From Hymenopus coronatus (lineage: Eukaryota; Arthropoda; Insecta; Mantodea; Hymenopodidae): DNA of 64,000 bases. Below are positions 9,985 to 20,300 of this stretch, in pieces. The position numbers and the translations under genes are program-made. The notes below the pieces were generated by a model. The model had not been told where the DNA came from and did no database searches. It worked only from the letters and a program-made list of their open reading frames with translations. Numbering within the stretch: the first letter of the stretch is position 1; each line of letters starts with the position of its first letter. Location of the stretch: assembly GCA_030762935.1 (NCBI GenBank), contig CM060900.1, positions 398,801,132-398,865,131 on the forward strand. Reading direction: 5' to 3'.

Positions 9985-10448
9985 TTCAGCTTCGAGATGT
10001 CGCAGTTGATGAGCAGCGATGGATTTAAACACCTGTATTGGGGTGGAGGCGGGGTGCTCGCCTTCCACTGTCTCCAGTTGAGAAATGGTTGTCTCCGTTA
10101 TGTCGGTAACGTGTTTCTTCCTAGCGATTTTTTCGAGCCAGAGTAAGCTGGCAGCCTCAGGGGGGAGAGGGTAGGAGGGATCGACAATAAGTGGTTGGTC
10201 CAGGAAGGTTTGCTTGTCGCCTCCGCTTACAAAATAAAGGCGGGAGACGGCGAGGTCAGGATTGGAGTAGTTTGCCAAGTTTGCTGCAGCGCAGTCTGCA
10301 GCAGAGGGGAGGTCAGCTGGCCGATTGTGGCCGGCTGGAAGGAGAGGGGAAGGCTGGCAGTGGTAGCTTGCCCAGGTGGCTGGGAGTGGAGGGGGTTGGA
10401 GAGGCTAACGGCAACGGCGGCAGCGGCATTGGGAGCGTTGAATGCCAT
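9985..10448 (-). CDS. Unrecognised reading frame, duplicated at 63,290
   Basis: On the minus strand, an ATG at 10,446-10,448 in a favourable context (GCCATGG) opens an Ala/Pro/Gln-rich N-terminus (MAFNAPNAAAA...). After a frame change near 10,280 it reads SRLYFVSGGDKQTFLDQPL, then LWLEKIARKKHVTDITETT and IQVFKSIAAHQLRHLEAE, ending in the A-rich 3' end of the neighbouring LINE. The right copy lacks about 40 bp present here and reads LTSLANYSNPDLAV without the shift, so the left copy is the broken one. I do not recognise the family. It has no membrane segment or zinc motif, and the second half looks helical. It may be the first coding part of a gene or an element cut off by the LINE. A plus-strand frame overlaps in the right copy; I judge it less likely. 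Confidence 0.35.
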
Positions 10449-10860
10449 GGCCGCTGGCAGCCCCTTGCTGCGCTGAGTGGCTGGCTGTGTGACTTAATTA
10501 GGAGTATAAATCACACGAGCACAGCACACGATTCAGCAACACTAGCACACGGTATGTGTTATAGGCTACCACTTTAGTTTGACGGCGTAAACGTTATTGT
10601 TTGTGAAGCACTTACTAACACGAAACACTGGGAGAAACACTTCAGCACACACGATACCGCACGCAGCAGTGCGCCAACGCTATGGTGGGAGAAGGAACAC
10701 TCACTCGCTCGACCACATAAGTTTTCGCACCGGCAAAGCAGTACGGCAATGTAGATATCCGAAGTTAGCGAAGCACGGAAACACTACTGTACACTTACAA
10801 AATCGCGAATGCTCTACCTTCACCTTACTAACCAAAATGAAAATGTTTGAATTTATCTGT
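10449..10860. other. Upstream region of the minus-strand frame
   Basis: Moderate-GC sequence with no coding signal of its own. It lies 5' of the minus-strand ATG and would act as its leader or promoter. The minus strand shows TTTATACTCC about 60 bp before the ATG (+ strand about 10,500-10,510), a possible TATA-like site. The stretch is conserved in the right copy from 63,734 to the window end. Confidence 0.3.
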
Positions 10861-11385
10861 ATAAAAGTATATAAACGCTAAAAAATATATTAAAATATAC
10901 AAAAACAAGCGACTGACATAATTTAACGTCTTAAAGGTTCTAAAATATGGGTGTCTTGTTCTGGGGTACGGAGTGAATACAGTTGGTCTAGCTGCTGTCC
11001 TTCTATCGTGGGTAGTGGATGGTATGGAAGGAGAGCATGTCTGAACATGATGAATCAAGAATAGGCATGCTGAAAACAAGGCTTTCAGGAGGTGATTTTA
11101 AATAGTGACGTATGAGGTTGGGAAGAACATTCAGGGGGAGGGGTTAAAACATGAAAACCGGTTTTAGGGAGGGGAAGGCAGAGGCATTAACCTGTCGGAC
11201 GGCTTTTATGGGGAACAACAGTGGGAAATGAATGTTGAACTTTCAACTGTACGTGTTTAATCCTCGATCATACGATAATTCATGGGTTTGTGTAGATAAA
11301 AGTATATAAAAACTATAAAATCTATTAAACATGAAAAAACGTATCTGATATATAATTCAACTTCTTAAAGGCTCTAAAATGTGAG
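10855..11385 (+). repeat. Pair of diverged ~90-bp direct repeats
   Basis: AT-rich segments at about 10,855-10,945 and 11,292-11,385 share an ordered set of words: ATAAAAGTATATAAA, TATTAAA, a GA..TATAATT stretch, then TTCTTAAAGG/GTCTTAAAGG followed by TCTAAAAT. They are direct repeats about 440 bp apart. The intervening sequence shows no gene. Confidence 0.5.
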
Positions 11386-11500
11386 TTCTAACTCGAGCAG
11401 TAAACGCAGAAAAAACAGGGAAATGGCATTGCTTAAGTCACGTGACCTCCAAGCAGGTCCGTGTCGTTGGTATATATAGGAGGGGATGTCTATAGGAGAT

Positions 11501-11907
11501 AGGCGGGAGTTCGCTTCGAGATCTCAACGAGGCGACAACTACCAGGGAAGCTCCAGTTGAAGAAGAAGTCCGCTACAAAGAAGTAGCCACCGCTGGAACG
11601 GCTCGGCATTGCCGTGGTTTTTAACCAAAGCCTTCGGCTCGGCATTGCCGCGGTTCTAGCAACCAAAGCCTAAAGCTCTCAGAGCAGTGCACTACCGCAG
11701 CTTAGACGGGTAGGGGAATAAGGTTACAGCAAGCAGTCGCAAGACTAGCTTAAGCGCCTCTCCGAGGTCCAACCCTCTATTTCCCCGTGCTTTTTAGCGC
11801 TCGCTAACTGTTCTTTCTCTTCTACTATATACTTTCCTCTTTATAATCTTTAAACTTCTCTCTTCATCACCTTAAATCCTATTAATATTTGCTATTTTCT
11901 TCTAGCT
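11501..11907 (+). promoter_or_regulatory. Family B 5' UTR / internal promoter region with tandem repeat
   Basis: About 400 nt precede the ORF1 ATG. A 36/37-bp tandem pair lies at 11,599-11,634 and 11,635-11,671; each unit holds CGGCTCGGCATTGCCG and AACCAAAGCCT. The start AGGCGGGAGTTCGCTTCGAG would be the transcription start of an internal Jockey-type promoter. A TATATATA string at about 11,471 lies just upstream of the proposed insertion site, so it would be host sequence. The region just before the ATG is pyrimidine-rich. Confidence 0.5.
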
Positions 11908-13450
11908 ATGGCAAAGACAGGTAGGACTACTTCGACCACCAAACCTCTATCTCCCACCATGACAACTAGGACCAAATCCAAATCCTCGGCTCCTTCACGT
12001 CCTTCTCCACCGGCTACTAAGCCTAAAACCACTACTCCTTCTTCTTCTTCTCCAAAAACCGCTTCGAACCCAAAAACCTTACCTCCTAACGCACCCCCTC
12101 CAACCTCTGAACCTGACACCATCACTCCTTCTAGCCCAACACCCCACGACAAACCTAATGAAACCTCTCCTGTGACTCCCTCCTCAGCCGGACCCAACCC
12201 ATCACCCCCCTCAACCTCAGCACACACGACACCACCCTCCTCTATGCAGGTAGAGAGGTCTAACTTGGCGCCAATATTTATTAGCAGAAACCAGGCCGCG
12301 AAATTCCACCAACTAATGAAACAACTTAACAAACTCCCACTAACTCACAAACTTCTTGCTGAACAGACGCGTCTCTCCGGTGACTTTGCCATAAAGTCGT
12401 TCTGTCTCACTGATTACCAATTGATGGTGAAATATCTGAAAGACAACGGCGTACAGCATTATCTAATAGCACACCCCGAAGAAAGAACTGCACGTTTTGT
12501 GATTAAGGGGCTGTACGCCGAGCTCCCCGCGGAAGAGGTAATAGAAGACCTGGGTATGTGCGGTTTCAAGGCCATTAGGGCCGTACAGATGCGAAGGCGC
12601 AACAGAGATAGGACCCCCTGCCCATGGTCTTGATAGAATTGCAGGATACACTAGAGAATAGGAAAATTCTGGACCTCAGATATTTGGCATACCTTAGAGT
12701 CAGGGTAGAAGCTTAGAGGTCGATCGCAGAGCCCAAACAGTGCTCACGATGCCAGCAGCTCTGGCACGTGAAGCTAGAATGTAGATCCCCAACCCCGATC
12801 TGCGCTAAGTGTACAGGACCCCACTACTCAGGTACATGCACAGTTCCACCTATGGAACGTACATGCGTTTTATGTGGCGCTAAGGGCCATGGAGCAACTT
12901 GGCGCGGTTGCTCCACATATAACGCAGCATGTGGAAAATCCACGCGAGAGCAGCCTCCTAGACCCCCAAAGGTAGGAAGAACGCCAGCTCCCCCCGAGGC
13001 TGCTCCACATACAAGCTCAGAGTGGTTCACCAGGAATAGCAAAGGCCGAAAACGCGCAGCCCCCATAGAGAACCACTCTGCAGTTGGGAAACCTCAGCCA
13101 CGCGCTGAGGTGGAACCAATCAGGGAAGAGCGACCCCCCCCCCCCGTAAACAACCACAAAAACAGAAAGCAGGTCCCTTAAAACAGGCTGCTGGGCCTCC
13201 CCCAGCAGCAAAGTCGCTCGCCAAATCGGTAAATCCAGTAGAGGAAGCTGAAGCCTTCAGCGTGGTTTCGGCACAACTCATAAGCACATTGGGCGTGCCA
13301 GTAAATAAAACATCAATGCACATAACACAAACACTACTGGTAAGGCAGAGCTCTGTGGTTAGAGGTATGGCAAATAACATCACAGCACTCAACCTTACCC
13401 ACGTCCTGTTACACCTGGTAGATTTGCTCGATAAACACGTTCATGGCTAA
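11908..13450 (+). pseudogene. Family B ORF1: Gag with PRE_C2HC-like region and three zinc knuckles
   Basis: ATG at 11,908 opens a Thr/Ser/Pro-rich basic N-terminus of about 110 residues. A folded region follows (FCLTDYQLMVKYLKDNGVQH, ARFVIKGLYAELPAEEV) that fits the PRE_C2HC domain found before zinc fingers in Jockey Gags. A frameshift at about 12,613 and a TAG at 12,714-12,716 interrupt it. Three knuckles then appear from about 12,738: CSRCQQLWHVKLEC, CAKCTGPHYSGTC and CVLCGAKGHGATWRGC. A further frame change falls in a run of 12 C at 13,134-13,145. The last frame ends at TAA 13,448-13,450, eight bases inside ORF2. The role is RNA binding and assembly of the element ribonucleoprotein. Confidence 0.85.
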
Positions 13451-16189
13451 TTTAGACACATTGAGAATAATCACATGGAATTGCAACGGCATACGCAAAA
13501 AGGTTAAGGATTTAACGGATATATTACAAACACACTCAATTCACATTGCATTATTAACGGAAACCCATATAAATCACAAAGACCGTCTGAACATCCCCGG
13601 ATACCGTGTATACAGAAATGATCCAGACCGTAGGGGAGGGGGGACTGCGGTAGCCATTCACACAAGCGTAGAACACAACCAGATTAATTCCCCAATATTA
13701 ACTCACGCTGAAGCAACAGCAATAAAAATTGTTATTCGAAACACTGAAATTGTCATAGTGTCAGTATACAATCCCCCAGGGGAGGTAGACACAGATGACA
13801 TTGACAAAATCATGCAACTAGGGCATAGAGTAATTGCAGCAGGAGATTACAATTGTAAACACCAAATTTGGAACTGCGCAAATACTAATGCACAAGGAAC
13901 TAAGTTACTTAACCACATAAATAACACAAATTATCTAATCACAGGCCCAGACGAGCCAACATTCGTACCACATATGCCCAATCATACACCAGACATTCTG
14001 GACATTGCCCTATTAAATAACATCCCCTTTGACCTGGATGTAAACGTATTGCAGGAGCTGACATCAGACCATCTACCGGTACTCTTGACAGTCAATGCGC
14101 CCTTCAGGCCAAAACAGGAACCCTTAAGATACAACTTCAATAAGGTGGACTGGGAAGAGTTCAAGGTTACGATAGATCTCTGCCTACCAGAACTCCAAAT
14201 TAACACGAACGAAGAACAGGACGAAGCGATCAAAAAACTAGAACTGGCCATAAACACAACTATTAATACATGCGTACCCTTAAAAAGACAATTCACGATT
14301 AATGCCAGATATCCCCAAGATGTAAAAGAGATGCAAAAAGCTCAAAATAAAGCCAGGCGTAAATGGCAGAGAACTAGAAATCTAATACATCGAACAGAAT
14401 ATCATCATGCGCGCGAACTAGCAATTAACAAGGCCAGGACTTACATTAGAAATCAATGGAACGACACACTCGAAAATCTCAACCCCCAACAAAACACAGT
14501 ATGGCGGATTGCGAAATGCTTAACGCGCACACGCACAAATATACCGCCACTACAAATTAATAACACCGTAGCAGAAACCCCCCCAGGCTAAGGCCGAAGC
14601 GTTTGCGGTCACTTTAGAGGAGGTATTCTCTCCCAATCCCGCGAACGGGCAAGACGATTTCATTCAAGAAGTCGAAGATGAAGCCCAAATCTTAGGTCAG
14701 AGAAGAACACACAACAAATTGCGAAAAACAAATGCGGGAGAAATAAGCTGGATTATAAAACACCTGCCAGCAAGAAAAGCACCAGGCCCAGACAAAATAC
14801 CAAATGTGGTACTAAAGAATTTACCCAAAAGGGCAGTAACATTGCTTGCCAAAATATTCAACTACACGCTCTACATGGCAGGTTTCCACCTGCATGGAAA
14901 GAGGCAAAAATCCTACTTTTCCCAAAAGTAAACAAAAATCTAGCACTACCAATCAACTACAGGCCGAGCAGCCTATTAAATACGATGAGCAAGGATTAGA
15001 GAAAGTGATACTGAAGCGAATAAATTCACACCTGCACAAACAAAATATACTTATACCCGAACAGTTCGGATTTCGAGCTCACCATTCTACTACACTACAA
15101 CTGTTAAGAATGACGGAGCAAATCACCAAAGGGTTCAACACAAACAAATCGACAGGTGCCCTCTATTTAGATATTGAACGTGCCTTCGATAAAGTATGGC
15201 ATGCAGGGCTACTCAGAAAACTGAAAGTCTACGAATTTCCCGACACTGCTATAGCCCTAATTAGGGACTACCTCTATGAACGACGATTTCACACCTCAGT
15301 AGAGGACGCAGTCTCAAGCTCCAAACAAATCCGAGCAGGAGTTCCACAAGGAAGTATAGTGGGACCAACATTGTTCAATTTATACATAAACGACATGCCA
15401 GAATTGGTAAGAACCAACAAGTACATATACGCAGATGACACTGCTATAACCACACAATCCACTCAGCCACGAATAATACACTTACGCCTACAAAATGCTT
15501 TAGACTCACTTGAACCATGGTTCAAGAAGTGGAGAATTAAAGTAAATGCGAGGAAGACACAGGCTATAGTCTTCACTAAAAGAATACAGCACCGTAAAGG
15601 CAGAAACTTGCTACAACCACTTAACTACCAAGGCGAAATTATCGAGTGGAAAGACCAAGTGACCTACTTAGGTCTTGTCATGGACCAAGGCCTAACCTGG
15701 AGTAGGCATATAGCTAAGGTCAGAGCCAAGGCTAATGGTCAACTAAACATACTATATCCCATCATCAATCTCAACAGTCAATTAAAATTAAACATGGGAA
15801 TTACCCTATATAAAACGCTAATAAGAACGATCATTACGTACGCATCCCCTGTATGGGGCTACGCTGCAAAAACGCACATACATAAATTACAAACACTCCA
15901 GAATAGAATAATTAGAATAATTGCCAAACAACCCCCAGTAGCGCCGGCTTATCTCCTTCATGAGGAGCTAAAACTGCATTCAATTGAGCAGTTCATAAAA
16001 AGCCAAAGTTACGACCTGTATAAGCGTAAAGCAAGAAACAACAATGAACTAATACAAGAACTAGGCACCTATGAAGCAGAAAATAACAAACACAAGAGAC
16101 CGCTCTCGCTATTTGACAGAACCCTCGGCCTGGGGGAACCCGATTTAAATATACAAGAATATCTAGAATCGCAAGTAAGAATTCCATAA
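13443..16189 (+). pseudogene. Family B ORF2: APE endonuclease + reverse transcriptase
   Basis: ATG at 13,443 overlaps the ORF1 stop (ATGGCTAA), which suggests reinitiation-type translation. The endonuclease is intact: ITWNCNGIRKK, LLTETH, GGGTAVAIH, GDYNCKHQIWN, ILDIALLNN, SDHLPV; residues 1-382 read without a break. A frameshift in a seven-C run near 14,580, a second near 14,877 and a third near 14,993 split the linker and RT fingers. The RT palm is complete in the last frame: EQFGFRAHHSTTLQL, LDIERAFDKVWHAG, AGVPQGSIVGPTLFN, YADDT near 15,430, WRIKVNARKTQ, YLGLVMD, ending at TAA 16,187-16,189. Function is target-primed reverse transcription. As assembled it is inactive; some of the frameshifts could be assembly errors. 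Confidence 0.9.
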
Positions 16190-16734
16190 TAAAATTACCC
16201 ATGAATGTGTCTACGACATTAGTTTGGTGGCCCTTGAAGTCCTTACTTTCTGAGTCAAGGCGGATCCGGGGGTTTGAGGGACCCCCACTCTACAGCGACC
16301 TGGCAGACCACTAACGGACATCCTCTGGTAGTTAGATAATAGAATGTAAGTAATAAAAATAAGTGTTTTATTACAGGTAAAGCAGCATTGGGCATGGCCA
16401 TCACTTGGATGGGTGACCACTAAGTCCATGAGAAACCAATGATGTCTCTGCTAAATGACAACGCCCTCTCTAGTTAGATGGTTAAACACAACTAATAACT
16501 AATGACTTCGCCAGACAGGGCAGCAGTAGTTGTAAAAATATAACTAGCTTAGAATTTATACCAAATTGAAATATCTAAATGACTATGTCCTTATGTTACA
16601 GGGCTGCAGACATACGAAATGTACCAACGACTTTACCCGAAAGGGCAGAAAATGTTATACTGACTACGTCCTTTTGTTACAGGGCTGCAGATATATACAC
16701 ACAATATGTACTTATTCCTCACCACAAATTTTCC
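16190..16734 (+). other. 3' UTR of family B with G/C block and internal repeat
   Basis: It holds the G/C block shared by all families (GGCGGATCCGGGGGTTTGAG followed by GGACCCCC) at about 16,258-16,288, only 70 nt after the stop. Two copies of a ~35-bp motif containing TGTTACAGGGCTGCAGA start at about 16,577 and 16,661. No coding frame is supported. Confidence 0.6.
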
Positions 16735-16994
16735 AAGGGTGCAATCAGGGCTCCGGTCATGTTTGCGTCCTGGCCCTCACTCTCTCCCGGCTATGGCCTT
16801 TGGCTAGCCATAACACCCGCTCCTTGAATCCGCAGGTGCAACAAGGGGTACTGCAGCATTCCTACACCCGAATTCTCTCCGGTGGAGTGGTTTTTTAGTG
16901 GCTATTGCCAGTTTAGGGCGACCCCCACACTTGGCAGAGCTATCCCCTCTGTCGCCTGTAGATTGGGTTTTTCCACTCCACTCGAAAAAAAAAA
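16735..16994 (+). repeat. Family B structured 3' tail with poly(A)
   Basis: Module with the usual landmarks: CAGGGCTCCGGTCATG, GCAGGTGCAACAAGGGGTAC, CCGGTGGAGTGG, a T-run with AGTGGCTATTGCC, CCACTCG and ten A at 16,985-16,994. Here the tail clearly belongs to a complete element with a target-site duplication, which shows that the module is a natural LINE 3' end. Confidence 0.75.
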
Positions 16995-17002
16995 TAGGAG
17001 AT

Positions 17003-17195
17003 CTTATTGGAAAGTGTTTAGATGTTTCTGGTTTGTGACCATGCTAGCCAGATTGCCCACACTAGCAAGCACCCCTTGCTCTTGCATGTTTCGCATGTTC
17101 TAGCCTAACAGCATGTGCATGGGGAGACGATGTAGCCTCCGAGGCTGATCGTCACCGGGGGTGGTGGGTGTGGGGCCGCCCCTATAAAAAAAAAA
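17003..17195 (+). mobile_element. Severely 5'-truncated LINE copy (type II tail only)
   Basis: About 190 bp inserted just after family B. It contains GGGGAGACGATGTAGCC and GCCGCCCCTATAAAAA, the last part of the type II tail. TAGGAGATCTTATT at 16,995-17,008 and TAGGATATCTTCATT at 17,196-17,210 form a diverged target-site duplication. It is a dead-on-arrival insertion. Confidence 0.65.
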
Positions 17196-17344
17196 TAGGA
17201 TATCTTCATTGTGACAGTTTGCTTTGAGTCGAGTTTATTAGCTCCTCTTAGTGAAACTAGCAACCAATAGCGAGAAGAACGTGTTACGGCGATAAAAGTT
17301 CTGTCCCTTTTATCATACCTAGAAGTATTAATCAGATTGGAGAC

Positions 17345-20300
17345 ATGCAGAAAGCTACATTCAGGGGGGTATCTGCGAGCTCTACTTCTGGCTACAGTTG
17401 TATTCAGTGCGGAAAAAGCTTTCAAAGGAGCTATAACAAGAGACGCCATGAAATGAGCTGCGGACAACTCTTCAAATGTAAACATTGTGCTGCAACCTTC
17501 AGCAGCGGATACAATGGAATTCGTCATGAAGAGCATTGCGGAGCAGGCATGCCTCTGAAGAAAACAAAAACCGAGCTTACCCGACATCAAAAATTGACTA
17601 CAATGGAAAATGAGTGTGACATGAAAGAGTATGAGACATCGTTTGAAGGACGTCTGAAATCTTACTTTATCCGATGCAATTCGAGCAAGGACATGAAGAA
17701 TTACCTGCAGGAAGCTAAACATAGGATTATAAAATCTGTTCAAAAAGAGCTTGCCATACATAAAGATTTGAAGATTAACCTGTTAGTGGAGTGCCGATTT
17801 GTAAATAGTGCTGGAGAAACTGCAGACAAGACCTTCAAAACCAGGAATCATGCGGTGTTTCTAGAAACTGATTTAGACACCATACTGGAGACGAAATTCA
17901 GGAAATTAGATGCTGAAATGGATGAATCACAACTTAAAGGAAGCAATTGGGCTCTGCTTGCTGTGGAGGGGGTACGCCTTCGAATTAACAAATACAATCC
18001 CCTTCGCGGAAGCAGTCATATTCCTCTACCTACATCTATAGAGGCGAAAAAAGCGTGTGTAAACCCTCAGAACCGTCGTCATGAGCGGTGCTTTTTATAC
18101 GCTATCCTTGCTCAATTCGTTAACAACAAGCCTCAACGTGTCAGCAAATACAAGAAACTCGAGGAAAAACACGACTTCTCATGCATCACATTTCCCACAC
18201 CATTGTCTGAAATCCCTGCATTTGAAAAGAAAAATAAAATATCTATCAACGTGTTTGGACTGAATGAAAAGAAAGAAGTGTTTCCAATAAAGGTTCTGGA
18301 GGAAGAACTTGCTGATCATCGCGACCTTCTTCTTCTGAGTGATGGAAATGGCACGCATCACTCTGTATATATCAAGAACTTTGGGAAACTTATTCGAGAA
18401 CAAAAGACAACATATGAAGGACAAGTGTACACCTGTAAACGCTGCTTCACCCACTTTGATGGACGATATGGACAAAGTGGAGTGAAAAATTGAAGGAACA
18501 TGCTACTATCTGTAGGAATCATGCTGTCGCTAGGATAGTTATGCCTACAAAGGAGACCTCTATCGTTCAATTTAAAAATGTGGAAAGGGTGCTAAAACTC
18601 CCGTATGTCATCTATGCGGATTTTGAGAGTATTCTTAGTCCGTATTACTCATGCGAGTCTAATCCGGAAGCTTCCTACACAACACCCTATCAGAAGCATT
18701 CTCCAATGAGTTTCGCTGTTTGCGTCAAACCAGCGTCATCTGTTGAGCTGCTGCAGACTGATCTTCCTATTGTCCCTTATGTATACAGAGGATATGGTGC
18801 TGCTGAGAAATTTTATGGATTATCTAATATCTCTTGCAAATAAGATTAGCAGTATATACAAATCTGCTAAACCTCTTAAACTATCGGACCAACAACAGGA
18901 GGATTTCGAGTCTTCTACCGAATGCTACTAGCGTAATAAAAAATTCACTGAAGAAAACTGGAAAGTTAGGGACCATGACCATTTGATAGGGGGAATATCG
19001 CGGAAGTCTTCATAATGAATGCAATCTATCCTGCAAAACTCCTAAGTATGTTCCTGTCTTAATGCAAAACTTAAGCGGATATGATTCTCATTTCATCGTT
19101 AAACAGTTAGGCTGTACAAGTGATTCCGTGCTCATAAGAAAAAGTATATTTCATTCTCGAAGCATGTTGGAGATATTAAGCTTCGGTTTGTGGATACATA
19201 CCGTTTCCTCAGGTCAAGTTTGGATAAACTAACAAAAACCCTAACATCGTTTCCTGAGACATGCAAATACTTTGGAGAAGAGAAGATTGGTTTGGTGACT
19301 CGTACATTACATCATGGCATGTTTTAAAATAAACATGCTTGCCTCGAAAGGAAGTGTTCTACAATAGACTAAATGAAGAGGAAATCAATGATCAAGACTA
19401 CGAACATGCTAAAAATATATGGGATCAGTTTAATATCCGAATTTGAGGGAATACAGTGATCTCTACTCAATCTCGGATGTTCTGCACTCGCAGATGTTTT
19501 TGAAGCCTTCAGAGAGTAAACATTGAATACTCATAAAGTTGATCCTGCACATTACTTTACATCTCCAGGACTAACCTGGGACGCTATGCTTCTGTATACC
19601 GGAATTGAACTAGAATTATTAATGGATTATGAGCAGCTTCTCATGGTAGAATCCGGAATAAGAGGAGGACTATGCCAGGTGTCTCATCGGTACGCCCAGG
19701 CTAACAACACTTACATGGAGGAGTTTGATCCTAATAAACCATCTCAATCTATTACATGCGAAGACGCAAATAACCAATATGGATGGGCTATGGAGCATCC
19801 AATGCCTTATGGAGGAACTCAGTGGATTTCTCCCGACAGTATTAATATAGAAACACTAAAAGAAGATGATCCTCTTGGATACATATTCGAAGTTGATGTG
19901 GATTACCCTACTGAGCTCCACGATCTACATAATGATTTGCCGTTCCTACCTGAGTGTCTGAAACCAAAGAATTCAAGTGTAAAGAAACTAATTGTTCACC
20001 TTGGAAGCAGGAAGAAGTATGTTGTACATTACATGGCGTTAAAACAGGCGCTCTCACATGGACTACGACTGACAAATATCCATCGAGTGCTACAATTTCA
20101 ACAATCGTGCTGGTTAAAACCTTACATAGCGTTTAATAACAAGCTGAGGCAACAGGCTAGAAATGACTTTGAAAAGGATCTGTACAAACTCTTCAACAAT
20201 GCTATGTTTTGAAAAACCATGGAGAATATACGAAATCGCATGGACATACGCCTTGTGACAAACGTGTAAACATTGGAAAAGCTGATTCTAAGCCAAAATT

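Larger units (their letters stand above)
11501..16994 (+). mobile_element. Near full-length Jockey-like LINE, family B
   Basis: ATAGGAGAT occurs at 11,492-11,500 and again at 16,994-17,002, directly after the poly(A) at 16,985-16,994. That gives a 9-bp target-site duplication around a 5.5-kb element. Parts in order: 5' UTR, ORF1 Gag, ORF2 endonuclease/RT overlapping ORF1 by 8 nt, 3' UTR and structured tail. The breaks are few and several lie in homopolymers, so this is the youngest-looking element in the window. Confidence 0.75.

Noticed and set aside
17105..17761. Minus-strand frame of 218 codons
   Set aside because: It lies opposite the zinc-finger part of the polymerase relic, which has clear motifs on the plus strand; the minus frame shows none.
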